The position numbers were made by a program, and so were the translations under genes. The notes beneath the pieces are model-generated. The model was given only the letters and a program-made list of their open reading frames with translations, did no database searches and was not told where the DNA came from. Below, piece by piece: positions 1 to 10,330 of a stretch of 64,000 bases of DNA (the first letter of the stretch is position 1; every line of letters starts with the position of its first letter). Origin of the DNA: Ichthyophis bannanicus (Eukaryota; Chordata; Amphibia; Gymnophiona; Ichthyophiidae); NCBI GenBank assembly GCA_033557465.1, contig CM066037.1, positions 207,637,156 to 207,701,155 of the forward strand, written 5' to 3'.

Positions 1-310
1 TCCGCCGCCCATCACCAGCTCCGCCGAGACCGAGACGCCCGTTACCAAGGAAGACGGAGCAAGTAAGTCAGCCTTCCCTCCGCATGCGCTCAGGCCGACT
101 GAAAGTGGACGGCTGCACCCCCACGCCCGTCACCACTGCGCATGAGCCCACCCCGTCCAATCAATTTGAAAGATGCAGCGCGTCGCGCCACACCATCACG
201 TCCCTGCCCCCCCCCACCCCGAAACATGCATAGTGTCGCCGCTGCTGCGCACCCGGTTACTTCCGGGCGCATGGACGCTGCCCGCGCCCTTTCTTTTTCT
301 AACGATTTCA
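1..310. promoter_or_regulatory. CpG-rich stretch, possible promoter/first exon
   Basis: The first 310 bases are C/G rich with many CpG dinucleotides, unlike the AT-rich sequence that follows, so this may be the edge of a CpG island extending left of the window. All three plus frames are open over bases 1-62. A good splice-donor sequence (CAA|GTAAGT) has its GT at 63-64, so a 5' exon ending at base 62 is possible. A CCAAT motif lies at 159-163. The sequence around it (CCAATCAATTT then AAAG) is strikingly like that in the Ngaro A repeats at 7746 and 13446, so an old fragment of such a repeat is an alternative. I do not recognise any gene. Confidence 0.35.
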
Positions 311-799
311 TTTCATTATCAAAAAACAGATATATTAATTGCCACATGTAGCAAAGCATTCATTCCCCCACAATGCAATAATTTTGAATGGTGAGACTGT
401 AGTTGTTAACAGGGCCATACCACGGTCTGTGAGAGCAATGTGGCCACACAGAGTGTAAGTACGGAAGGGGCACTGATATCAAACCTGGGCTTCTAGGAAG
501 TCTGACAAAAGCGAGTTTATGTATGCAATTGGGGGGGGGGGGTGAAGGTGAGGAGGGCCAGATTCAACAGTTGCAAAAGGCACATTGCTAGCTTGGTACA
601 GTCCTGGCTGTTAAATCTGAATAATATTTAGGCATGTATTGGATCACCAACTTAACTTGTAGTCTCATGTTTAAAAACTTGTTAAATTGTTTTGTCATAC
701 TGAATGTCATGATTATATACGTACCTATGTACTCCGCTTAGACCTTCAAATAAATGAATAAAAATAAATAAGTCCTTTTTTAAAATCCATATGCCATGC
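311..799. other. AT-rich spacer with poly-G and SINE-like tail
   Basis: No gene is seen. A run of 12 G occurs at 531-542. About 700-772 reads like the 3' end of an L2-mobilised SINE or LINE on the plus strand (ACTCCGCTTAGA followed by A-rich AATAAA-type repeats). Confidence 0.3.
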
Positions 800-1585
800 T
801 GACTTCAACCCTATTTATCAGGCTGCGATTTTCACACAGTGTTTCAGATTATGCTTTTTCCATGCTTAGACTATTGTACTGTGATTCTAATGAGTTTCCC
901 AGCTAGTACCATAAGGGCTCTGCAACTAGGGCAGAATTCTGCAGATCCATTTTGGTAGCCAGTTTAGCAGAAGAGTAGCCTAATGGTTAGAGCACTGACT
1001 TATGAACCAAAAAACCAGGGTTCAATTCACACTAGCACTTCTTGTGGCCTCGGACAAGTCACTTAACCCTCCATTGTCTCAGAAGAATCCAAGTTATCAA
1101 TATCCCTGTTTAATGTACATTACTAAGTTTAAGTTACAGTATAAACTGCTTTGCCTAAGTGATATAAAAATCATATCTGGTTTAAATTATTGTTAATCAT
1201 ATTGAAATTGAAGTATGGTTGAACAGCTTCAGTCTTGACACAGATATTGAGTTGTTATGCACTTTCTCGACCTGTTAGACCTAGTCAAAAAGAAACCCTG
1301 GTTTTGCCTTCAGGAAAGAGCAGTAGACTTTAAGTTGTGTGGTAGAGGGCCTTTAGTCTTTATTCTCTAGGACTCTGGAATAGTCTTTTACATGAGTTGA
1401 GAGTATTTGATGATATCTGTAAATTTAGGAAATTGATAAAGCTCACTATGAACTGTCATGTGCTATTATTTTTGTTGACTCTTATTGTGATTGTTAAATT
1501 AATTGTGAAGGTTCACTGTAGTGACGCCTTGAACTTTATGACTAGGCAATGTATAAATATTGTAAATAAATAAATTAAATTAATA
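800..1585 (+). mobile_element. L2-like LINE, 3' end of ORF2 (interrupted)
   Basis: Translation of about 840-965 gives a decayed L2-type reverse-transcriptase C-terminal segment with LDYC and, further on, IRALQLGQNSA. After the SINE, about 1365-1440 reads LWNSLLHELRVFDDICKFRK, the usual end of L2 ORF2. It is followed by a 3' tail ending in AAATAAATAAATT near 1570-1585. The element is interrupted by a tRNA-derived SINE at about 968-1195. It is 5' truncated and non-functional. Assignment to the L2 clade rests on motif resemblance only. Confidence 0.6.
968..1195 (+). mobile_element. tRNA-derived SINE (family S)
   Basis: The head matches pol III internal promoter boxes: an A-box-like TAGCCTAATGGTTAGAGCA at 977-995 and a B-box-like GGGTTCAATTCAC about 24 bases later. 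It is followed by the family body (CTTGTGGCCT, CAAGTCACTTAACCCTCC, found in several other copies in this window) and an L2-like 3' end. It lies inside an L2 fragment in the same orientation. Confidence 0.7.
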
Positions 1586-2399
1586 AATATTTAGCACATC
1601 CTCCCAAAAATGCTCAGGACAGGTTCCATAAAAACATGCATAATAATTTGTGCCCATTGTAAGTTATTTTCTGCCTCAATAAACTGCTAATGCTAAGTCA
1701 AAATAAGCTCAGGTGTCTATATATTTGATAAGCTAGGTCATATGAAAAAACTGGCTCTCTGACCTACAGAGAACATTTCCAAGCAACAGGTCCCATTCCC
1801 ACTGTTGGGCCTGTCCTGGAGCCCACCCCAACTGCACTCAGAGAAATGCCTGACAACATTCCACAAAAGGAGACTGCAGTCCCAAACGAAGATTTTGCGA
1901 CTCCATCCAGGGTCACAAGTTGCAGTTTGGGAACTACTGGCATACACTATTGTGTTCTCAATGTACTCATTTTTATGTATTTCACCTGTGCCTTATTCTT
2001 AACCTACCTGGTATCTGTATGTATGTATCATTCTGGTGCTCAAGTATCTATCCTTTTATGTAATATGCCTCATGCTTTCCCATTGGAAAAGATGGAATAT
2101 CAAATGCACATAAGAAAATAAAACTGTAATTATTTACAGTCATTTGCTTCAGCAAATTTTGCATTTAGAAGCCTTAAAGCGTGACTTTAAGGTGTCTGTT
2201 TGATATCCTGTTTCGTATCAGAAATGGAAGATACATCTTTTTTTCCTTATGTAGAGCTAATTTAAAAAGAATACTGATCTTTACATGTTTTCTTTTAATA
2301 TCTGTTGATTTCTTGTTGACTAGCTTACTAATAATATTTCAAAACAGGTATATCCTGTGAGTTGGATCCACCCCCTCTAATATTATAATTCTGTATGTT
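1586..2399. other. No gene seen
   Basis: AT-rich spacer. The short ORFs in 1738-2121 overlap on both strands and resemble no protein family. I see nothing supportable here. Confidence 0.4.
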
Positions 2400-2465
2400 T
2401 ATATTTATTTTAAGCTTACTATACCACCTTTCTGTATAGAGGCAAGGCAGTTTACACTTTATATC
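2400..2465 (-). repeat. SINE/LINE 3'-tail fragment
   Basis: The TTTATTTTAAGC ... CTATACCACCTTTCTGTATAGAGGC ... GCAGTTTACA pattern is the reverse complement of the GTTTACA/TATAAA-type 3' tail shared by many SINEs in this window. Confidence 0.4.
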
Positions 2466-2636
2466 TATGAAGGATACTAGCAAAATATTAAAGTTAGGGC
2501 ATATCGACAGAGAGGTTCCAATAAAGACAAAAATAACCCAAATGCCCTTAATTACAGAGCAGACAGAGCTTAAAGATTCAAAATTATCCCTGCCTACTGA
2601 TAACCAGATTAATATTAATAAAATATGACCTCTAAA

Positions 2637-3444
2637 ATGCTTGTATGCAAATGCTAGAAGTCTAAAAAATAAGATGGGAGTTAGAATTTATAGCACTAAA
2701 TGAAAGGTAGATATGATTGGTATCTCAGAGACCTGGTGGAAGGAGGACAACCAGTGGGACACTGTGATACTTGGGTACAAACTATATCGCAATGATAGAG
2801 TAGATCAAATTGGTGGAGGGGTTGCACTCTATGTTTGAGAAGGCATTGAGTCACACAGGATTAAAGTATTGTAGGAAGCAAAATACATGATAGAATTTCT
2901 ATGGATTGAAATTCCATGTAAAAATGGGAAGGTGATGGCAGTGGGGGTGTACTACAGACCGTCTGGCCAAAATGAACAAATAGATGATGAAATGCTTAAA
3001 GAAACCAGGGAAACTAATAAAAGTTACAATGCAGTATTAATAATGGGTGATTTCAATTATCCCGGTATCGACTGGGTCAGTGTTATAGCAGGACATGCTA
3101 AGGAGATAAAGTTTCTAAGTGAAATACATGACTGCTTCTTAGAGCTGCTAGTTCATGAACCGACACAAGGGGAAACCATCTTGGACCTAGTCCTTAGTGG
3201 TGCACATGATCTGGTACAAGAGATAAGGGTGTTGGGGCCATTTGGCAACAGTGATCATAACATGATTGCATTTGATTTCATAAATGGAGGAAGGATGGCA
3301 AGGAAATCCACAGTACTGCCTTTTAACTTTCAAAACGGAGACTATGATAAAATGTGGAAAACAGTTAAGAAAAACCAAAAGGAGCGGCTGCAAAGATTAA
3401 AGATTTATATCAAACGTGGGTGTTATTTAAAAATACTATCTTGA
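2637..3444 (+). pseudogene. CR1-A ORF2 endonuclease domain (broken)
   Basis: This is the apurinic-type endonuclease (exonuclease-endonuclease-phosphatase fold) that nicks the target for target-primed reverse transcription. Visible motifs are YANARSLKNKMG near 2648, ISETWW near 2725, an open stretch from 2887 with YYRPSGQNE, then MGDFNYPGIDWVSV near 3040, LDLVLSG near 3190, and the catalytic SDHNMIAF near 3250. Stops interrupt the part before 2887 (for example at 2836). The region from 2887 to 3444 is open for 185 codons and encodes the C-terminal half of the domain. Confidence 0.75.
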
Positions 3445-5381
3445 AAGCACCAACCAGCTGTATTCCATGCTTTAAGAAAGGTGGAAGGAAATCAAAAAAA
3501 TTGCCAGCATGGTTTAAAGGTGAGATCAGAGAGGCTGTTGTAGCCAAAAAAGCATCTTTCAAGAAATGGAAAAAGGAGCCAAATGACGAAAACTGGAAAA
3601 AATGTAAGCACTGGCAAGTTAGATGCAAGGCATTGATAAGGCAGACAAAGAGGGAATTTGAGAAGAAGCTTGTGTGGAAGCAAAAACACATAATAAAGAC
3701 TTTTTCAAGTACATTTGTAGCAAAAAACCTGTGAGAGAGTCAGTTGGACCACTAGATGATAGAGGGGTAAAAGAGGCACTAAGAAGAGACAAGGCCATAA
3801 TGGAGAGGCTGAATGAATTCTTTGCTTCGGTCTTTACTGAAGAAGATGTAGAGAAGTTACCCATGACTGAATGGTATTTAAAGGTGGTGCATTGGAAGAA
3901 CTGAAACAAATATCAATAAACAGTAGCAAATCACCTGGACAGGATGGTATACACCTGAGGGTGTTGAAAGAACTGAAATATGAGATTGCAGACCTACTAT
4001 TACTAATATGCGAACTATCATTAAAATCGTCTGTAGTACTTGAAGATTGGCGCATGGCCAATGTAATGCCAATTTTTAAAAAGGGTTCCAGGGGTGATCC
4101 GGGAAACTATAGGATGGTGAGCCTAACATCTGCAAATGGTGGAAACCATTATAAAGAACAAAATTACTGAACATGCAGATAGTCATGGTTTAACGGGAGA
4201 AATCCGACATTACTTTAGCCAAGGAAGGTCTTCTCTTACTAACCTATTATATTTTTTTGAAGGTGTATATAAACAGGTAGATAAAGGTGAGTCGGTTGAT
4301 ATAGTGTATCTGGATTTTCAGAAAGCCTTGGACAAGGTCCTTCATGAGAGACTCTTGGTGAAGTTAAAAAGTCATGGGATAGGAGGCAGTGTACTATTGC
4401 GGATCAGGAACTGGTTAAAAGATAGAAAGCAGAGTGTAGGACTAAATGGGCAATTTTCCCAATGGAGAAGTGTGAATAGTGGAGTACCCTGGGGATTTGT
4501 GCTCAGTCCACTGCTTTTTAACATATTCGTAAATGACCTGGAAATGAAATAACAAGTGAGGTAGTCAAATTTGCAGATGACACAAAATTATTCAAACTTG
4601 TTAAAACCCAAGAGGATTGTGAAAAATTTCAAGAGGACCTTGATAAATTGGAAGACTGGACATTCAAATGACAGATGAAATTTAATGTGGAGAAGTGCAA
4701 AATTATGCATATAGAAGAAAAACCCAAGTTATAGTTACACGATGCAGCTTTCCACATTAGGAACCACCACCCAGGTAAAAGATTTAGGCGTCATCATGGA
4801 TAACACATTGAAACCCTCCACCCAGTGTGCAGTGTTGCCACAAAGGTAAATAAAATGCTACGAATCATAAGGAAAGGAATGGAGAATAAAACAAAGGATA
4901 TTATAATGCCTCTGTATTGTTCCATGTTGCGACCGCACCTTGAATATTGTGTGCAATTCTGGTCGCCGTATCTTAAAAAGGATATAGCATATTAGAAAAG
5001 GTACAGAGAAGAGCCACCAAAATGGTAAAGGGGATAGAAGGATACCCCTATGACAAAAGGCTGTAAAGATTAGGGCTTTTAACTTGGAAAAAAAGACGGC
5101 TGAGGTGAGATATGATAGAGGTCTATAAATTAATGAATGGAGTGGAACGGGTAAATGTAGCTCGATTCTTTACAGCATCAAAAAATAGAAAGACCAGCAG
5201 ACATGCAATGAAACTACATTGTAACCCATTTAAGACTAATAAGAGAAAATATTTTCTTACTCAACGCGTAATCAAACTCTGGAATTCATTACCGGAGGAT
5301 GTAGTAAAAGCTGTTAGTGTAGCTGGGTTTAAAACAGTTTTGGACATGTTCCTGGAGAAAAGGTCCATAAACTATTATTAA
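3445..5381 (+). pseudogene. CR1-A ORF2 reverse transcriptase and C-terminus (broken)
   Basis: RT fragments occur in successive frames. They are a connector with KKLPAWFKGEIREAV, then SKSPGQDGIHLRVLKEL near 3930, DWRMANVMPIFKKGSRGDPG near 4050, VDIVYLDFQKALDKV near 4300 (RT motif A, with the catalytic D) and GVPWGFVLSPLLFNIF near 4480 (the usual GVPQGSVLGP altered). FADDTKLF then falls in another frame near 4575. The C-terminal part (from 5112, [16 protein letters not shown]) ends at 5381. At least four frame breaks separate these pieces. Confidence 0.75.
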
Positions 5382-5545
5382 AGAGGTAATCCACTGCTTT
5401 CCCCAATACAAGCATTATGGAACTTGTGTGTTTTTTTGGGAAACTGCTGGGTACTTGTGACCTGGATTGGCCACTGTTGAAATTGGGCTTGATGGACCTT
5501 GGTCTGACCCAGTATGGCATTTCTTATGTTCTTATTGAAATTAGA

Positions 5546-6272
5546 AAAGAACACCATCAGTTACTAGCAAGTCTTGGCAATGGAAAGTCCCCTGGAGGCA
5601 TAATCTGATCTTTCCAAGTAACCTAAAATTAATGGAACACAGCTTCAATAGAACCAGTGTTTTTATAAGCCTTAAAACAAAGTCCACTTTGTACCAGCTC
5701 TGACATTTACCCTGGAAAGATATGTTACAGAACTAGAAAAACAACACTGAGAAAATGGAATGTTGAACAATGATCCAGACCTTGACCTGAGATAAATATC
5801 ATACTTAGTGTATATGAGAAATTACTTTGCTTTGAGACTAAGCTCATGTTGCTACTCAATCAGTTCAGGATGAGAAACACATACGAGGACTAAAATTCAG
5901 CACTCAGATTCTTAATGCAGGCATGAAAACATTTTGCACAATGCAGTAAACAAATCATATGTAAATAATATATGCATAAAAGATGTGAACCAGCACAGGA
6001 AAGCACACCGATCACCACAGAAATATGCATACATTTTAGTGCATCAAGCATCCATTAGCTATAGAACTGATGATTTATAATGAAAAAAGTTCAGATCAAG
6101 TTTCCCTGCTGTTTTACCAGCAACATTGACTCCGAATTAGATACTGTACAAAGTTCAAAATTTTGATGTTAGTCATTAGGACCTTTATACAGGTTTTCCA
6201 TTATATCTTCATTCAAAACAAGGAAGCCATAAGCCAAATGGAGATGGCCTCTTTTGAAAAAGACAGATAAGG
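5546..6272. other. No gene seen
   Basis: AT-rich spacer between two CR1 copies. I find no motif, repeat or credible ORF. Confidence 0.4.
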
Positions 6273-7158
6273 ATAAGAACATAAGAACATTAGATATGCC
6301 ATACTGGGTCAGACCAAGATCCATCAAGCCCAGTATCCTGTTTCCAACAGTGGCCAATCTAGGTCATAAGTATCTAGCAGTTTCCCCAAAGGACACCGGT
6401 TCCACAATGCTTCTATTGGGTAAAGCAGTGATATCCCGGGTCCCTTTTAAAAATGATTTATGGACCTTTCCTCCAGGAACTTGTCCAAACTTTTTTTAAA
6501 CCCAGCTACACTAACAGCTTTTACTACATCCTCCGTTAGCAAATTCTTAAATAGTTTACCCTGTAGCTTCATTGCATGTCCCCTAGTCTTTCTATATTTT
6601 GATGGTGTAAACAATCATCTATGTTTACCCAGTCTGCTCCATTCATTAATTTAAAGACTTCTATCATATCTCCCTTCAGCCATCTCTTTTTAAGGTTGAA
6701 GAGCCCTAACCTTTTTAGCCTCTCTTCATAGGGGTATCCTTCCATCGCCTTTACCATTTTGGTGACTCTTCTCTGTACCTTTTCTAATAATGCTATATCC
6801 TTTTAAAGATACGGCGACCAGAATTGCACACAATATTCAAGGTGCGGTCGCACCATGGAACGATACAGAGCCATTATAATATCCTTTGTTTTATTCTCCA
6901 TTCCTTTCCTTATGATATCTAGCATTCTATTTGCTCTCTTGGCTGCCACTGCACACTGGGCTGAGGGTTTTAACATGTTATCCACAATGATGCCTAAATC
7001 TTTTTCCTGGGTGGTGGTTCCTAATGTGGAACCTTACATCGTGGAACTATAGTTTGAGTTTTTCTTTCCTAGGTGCATAACTTTGCAATTGTCCACATTA
7101 AATTTCATCTGCCATTTGGATGCCCAATCTTCCAATTTATCAAGATCCTTTTGCAATT
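6273..7158 (-). mobile_element. CR1-A 3' part, left of the Ngaro insertion
   Basis: The 3' tail lies at the left (GAACATAAGAACATTAG near 6278, then ATATGCCATACTGGGTCAGA). Reading right to left gives the 3'UTR, the ORF2 C-terminus ([20 protein letters not shown], 6757 downward) and [13 protein letters not shown] (6803-6985). The copy stops abruptly at GCAATT (7158), where the Ngaro element begins. It resumes at 13583 with TTCCACAATCC. The uninterrupted order GCAATTTTTCACAATCC is seen in another copy at 37610-37626. Confidence 0.85.
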
Positions 7159-7562
7159 AACCGAGGCAGGCGGACCCGGCGCTGCAGGCCCCTACCTCTC
7201 GCACCCCCCCCCCCTCCCCCACAACAACCCCGCCCCTACCCTGCCCCCACAAAAGACATAACACCATAATTTTATGGAACACAACTGGTCGCAGCTTTTA
7301 TTAGCCATAACAATTTAACAAACCAACAATAAAACTTTCCAACCCCTCAATTAGCGGCACCCGGCTGCACCAGCCCTACCTCAGCAAAGCGCCTGCCACC
7401 GCTAATGCCATAACTCGCCACCCGGCAAGTTACCATACCCCTCTCCCCAACTTCGCCATGCTAAGCAAAAGTTGGCCGAGGGTTTGACCGGGTCAGGGGC
7501 ACCCCGCCCCCGCCCAAGTGAAGCCTGCTGCTCCGGACCCCGGAAACCTCCGGAATCCCGCC
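7159..7562 (-). repeat. Ngaro B2 repeat (3' terminus)
   Basis: Terminal copy of the B repeat. It begins AACCGAGGCAGGCGGACCCG, as does B1 at 7867. The two stay in register to CCGGA/GATCCCGCC with only scattered changes and a few extra bases in a poly-C tract in this copy. Confidence 0.9.
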
Positions 7563-7619
7563 CCCCCCAGCTGCAACACCCCAAACACCCACCGCCAAAC
7601 GTTAGGGATGGAGGGAGGG
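7563..7619 (-). other. Spacer between Ngaro B2 and A2
   Basis: Short unshared sequence (GCTGCAACACCCCAAACACC and following) between the B2 and A2 repeats. It has no counterpart next to A1 or B1. Confidence 0.6.
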
Positions 7620-7866
7620 ACGCCGGCCCCGAACGCAGCCTCCGCCCGACTGACCACGCGGAGGCTGCTCAGCCCTTAATCCCCCCCCCCGCTCCCCAAC
7701 CCCCGCTGCACTAATTGGCTCCCGTGCGGCCGCGACCCACGGGAGCCAATCAATTTAAAAGACGTGCACGCGCGCGCTGCCCGCCCAGGCTGCGCACAGG
7801 GTCCCCGTGCCGGGCCGCGTGCCCGGTTAACATCGGCCGCCGGGACCCTGCCCGCGGCCTCGGGAT
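7620..7866 (-). repeat. Ngaro A2 repeat
   Basis: Second copy of the A repeat, from ACGCCGGCCCCGAACGCAGC to CCTCGGGAT. It matches A1 (13321-13582) except for point changes and about 15 extra bases in A1 near 13470-13485. It contains the CCAAT-bearing hairpin at 7714-7750. Confidence 0.9.
7714..7750. promoter_or_regulatory. CCAAT inverted-repeat hairpin in A2
   Basis: ATTGGCTCCCGTG (7714-7726) and its exact reverse complement CACGGGAGCCAAT (7738-7750) flank an 11-base GC spacer. CAATTTAAAAG follows directly. Two opposed CCAAT boxes beside an AT-rich TTTAAA in a repeat expected to hold the element promoter suggest a promoter module. Promoter function is inference. Confidence 0.5.
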
Positions 7867-7874
7867 AACCGAGG
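7858..7874. other. Palindromic A2/B1 junction, putative YR core site
   Basis: CCTCGG-GATAA-CCGAGG spans the exact A2/B1 boundary (7866/7867): 6-bp inverted arms around a 5-bp spacer. Tyrosine recombinases act at short inverted-arm sites with a 5-8 bp spacer. The two half-sites are also the outer ends of the element (CCTCGGGAT at 13582, AACCGAGG at 7159), so end-to-end circle closure would recreate this site. Confidence 0.65.
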
Positions 7875-8263
7875 CAGGCGGACCCGGCGCTCCAGGCCCC
7901 TACCTCTCGCACCCCCCCCCCACAACAACCCCGCCCCTACCCTGCCCCCACAAAAGACATAACACCATAATTTTATGGAACACAACTGGTCGCAGCTTTT
8001 ATTAGCCATAATAATTTAACAAACCAACAATAAAACTTTCCAACCCCTCAATTAGCGGCACCCGGCTGCACCAGCCCTACCTCAGCAAAGCGCCTGCCAC
8101 CGCTAATGCCATAACTCGCCACCCGGCAAGTTACCATACCCCTCTCCCCGACTTCGCCATGCTAAGCAAAAGTCGGCCGAGGGTTTGACCGGGTCAGGGG
8201 CACCCCGCCCCCACCCAAGTGAAGCCTGCTGCTCCGGACCCCGGAAACCTCCGGGATCCCGCC
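7867..8263 (-). repeat. Ngaro B1 repeat
   Basis: Internal copy of the B repeat, paired with 7159-7562. It includes the end of the element 3' region. The SGNH ORF stop lies just to its right. Confidence 0.9.
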
Positions 8264-8281
8264 ACTGGCACATAACACCGT

Positions 8282-8935
8282 TCATGTGCCGCCACCCCTG
8301 GCCCCAAGCTGCGACCAGCGTGCATCATTGCCAGACATATATTCCAAGGCCTCCTGCCAGTCATTAAGGAGCAGGTCCATGCCAACTGGCGACAAATGAA
8401 CCCCATCAGCCCGATATAGGCCCGAACACCCAACATCCACCCAGTCGTGCAAGATCTGATACCCACCCTGTGCACAGACCCAACGACCAATCTGGCGGTT
8501 GACCTTGGTCAACCCCCGCAACCAACGACGCTGCTCCCGGCAGGCAGGCCTTGTAATGATGTCTGACCACAGAACAATAACACCGGGAAACATCCGCCAC
8601 ACCAGTCCCAAATCATCTGGCACCGCCCGGATCAGCTGCAGGCAGGACCAGGACACCAGGTCCATTGCCACCCAGATGCACCAACAGGGCGGCCAGCCAC
8701 CGCGACGTCCTCCTGTGGCATCGCAGCAAAGGCAGCAACTGCGGCCACCACATGCCTTGCACGCCCAGCCATTGCACAGCCACCGAGGACGGGTCCAGTC
8801 CCAAATTGGCGCTGACAGGGCGGTCCGCCGCGCGCAGACCCGCCCAATGGACGAAAGAGTGGCCAGCCACCCAACATCCACCAGGTCCGACACCCCCATC
8901 TGAAAAAGAAATAGAAAGGTAAAACCCCAACCAAC
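8282..8935 (-). pseudogene. Ngaro SGNH/GDSL-like hydrolase ORF (frameshifted)
   Basis: Some Ngaro elements carry an SGNH-fold esterase-like protein of unknown role in replication. The start is probably the ATG near 8930. Block I appears as WVAGHSFVHWAG (about 8880) with the nucleophile serine. Block III appears as LLVHLGGNG (about 8665), where family members have GGND. Block V (catalytic Asp-His) appears as YRADGVHLSPVGMDLL near 8370. Blocks I and III lie in one frame and block V in another, so at least one indel lies near 8650. The segment ends at 8282, just inside B1. Function in the life cycle is not established. Confidence 0.7.
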
Positions 8936-8949
8936 AGCATCCCGGCCCC

Positions 8950-9930
8950 TACAGCCAAACGTACCCTTTAAAACCGAAGAACGCCACCTCCCGATGCCTT
9001 GAATGACATGTCCCGGTAGCCCCGCCGCTGCCGCACTAGTGGCAGCCCCAATACGAAAGGAGTGCGGAGCAAAACGCAGCAGATCCTCCCCCACTGCGGA
9101 CAGCACCAGCCGCAACACCGCAGAAACCTGGAAACGGGTTAAAACACGAGAATCCGCGTGCACGAAAAAACAGACTGCGCCCACCGGACGCACGGCGAAA
9201 TACTGCCGCAATGCCCACACCGGGCAAGTCCGTGGCTCTGCGCCCTCGCCCAGACACACCCACAAACCTTTTCCAAGCGGATTTGTTTTGGACTTAGCCA
9301 AAAGGATCCGCACCCCCCCCCCCCCCCCCGCTGCCACCCGAACATGCCGCGCCAGCAGCCCCCCAACACCCCCCCCCCCCGGGTAGAGCCCGCAACCAGT
9401 TCCCCGATACGAAATGCCCCAAAAAAGGCTAGGCAAAACACCGCCCGGAACAAGGAAGCCTCGTAAGACAAAGCCACATGCCTTAAGGCCCCACAGACCC
9501 GCACCAGGAGCCCATGCGTGATTGGCAACCGCGAATCATGCGGCGTCGGCTGCACCCACTCCCAGCCCTGCAGAAGCCGTCACGTTAAAAACCCCCCAGG
9601 AGGAGGACCCCAACCCACCGCGCTCGCAAAAAAGTTAAACCCCGCCAAATGCGCGCGCACCGCCGACCATGAAAACCCGGCGCCCTTGGCCGCCACAATA
9701 TATTGAGCCCTCAAGCCCTCCGGGACCCCCCCCCCCCGCCTGCCACCCGCAAGTTAACAAGAAGGCGACCACCCTGTCGCACCCCCACCGGTACGAAGAC
9801 CAGGTCCCCGCTGACACTGAGTTCCTCAGCAGATCTAACATCTCTCGAGGCCAATGCTCCACAAGTTCTCTGGGACCACAGATCCGTCCTTGTCCGCTTC
9901 GGGGGCAAGCGCCCGGAACCGCTCCCACTG
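8950..9930 (-). pseudogene. Ngaro tyrosine recombinase (frameshifted)
   Basis: Tyrosine recombinase that would integrate the circular cDNA. The N-terminal SAM-like part reads LLRNSVSAGTWSSYRWGCDR (about 9820). Next comes LFRAVFCLAFFGAFRIGELV (about 9430), containing the first catalytic Arg. LLAKSKTNPLGKG follows near 9290, then PHSFRIGAATSAAAAGLPG (about 9050) with the His-x-x-Arg pair and IGRWRSS. The expected terminal tyrosine is readable only in the next frame, as FKGYVWL followed by a stop at 8950-8952. Frame breaks sit at poly-C runs 9726-9737, 9369-9380 and 9313-9329, and again near 8970. Confidence 0.85.
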
Positions 9931-10330
9931 AAAACGAGAAAGAGCATCGGCAATCTTGTTAGTGCACCCTGGTATATGTTGAGCCCGCACCGCCACATTC
10001 AACTGTAAACATGCTAAGACGACTTCCCGCATCAAGCCAGCTACCATCACGCACCTTGGAGTGTATCTGTTAATCACACTTACGACCGCCGCATTATCAC
10101 ACACCACCAAAGCACCCTCCAGTTCCGAAGGCGTTCAGGCCAGAGCGCCAAAACTACCCGAATCGGAAAGAGCTCCAAAAATGTGATATTCCTAGTCAGG
10201 CCTGCCGCACGCCAAGACTCCGGCCACCGATCCGCGCACCAGGCCCCTCCGAAATTCACACCCAAGCCCGCCCCCCCCCCCCCCCGCCGCATCAGTGTAC
10301 AACTGCAAATCATCACCAGATACCTCGGGC
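9835..10330 (-). pseudogene. Ngaro RNase H domain (frameshifted)
   Basis: The RNase H domain follows RT directly. LQLYTDAAGG (about 10305) supplies the first catalytic Asp, and the frame then breaks in a 15-C run at 10271-10285. Next come GLTRNITFLELFPI (about 10190, Glu), VVCDNAAVVSVINRYTPRC (10110 downward, Asp) after a second break near 10112, and RAQHIPGCTNKIADALSRFQ (about 9980), the conserved His/Asp end shared by DIRS-order RNases H. A third break near 9842 precedes the recombinase. In an intact element RT, RNase H and YR form one polyprotein. Confidence 0.85.

Larger units (their letters stand above)
2492..5545 (+). mobile_element. CR1-like LINE family A, long copy
   Basis: This copy lines up with the minus-strand copy at 36693-40900 from the linker between ORF1 and ORF2 (about 2492) through endonuclease, RT and 3'UTR. 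It ends in the family tail (GTCTGACCCAGTATGGCAT, then TTCTTATGTTCTTAT near 5525). CR1 elements end in short 8-bp direct repeats, and the tail here (ATGTTCTT-type) fits. ORF1 is missing, so it is 5' truncated. ORF2 is broken by several stops and frameshifts, so the copy is dead. Confidence 0.8.

Noticed and set aside
976..1010. tRNA gene from A- and B-box matches
   Set aside because: No cloverleaf can be completed. The sequence is a SINE head with copies elsewhere in the window.
7402..7912. Minus-strand ORFs within the A and B repeats
   Set aside because: They lie in terminal repeats and continue across the repeat junction without resembling any protein. FKLIG similarity between copies reflects repeat identity only.
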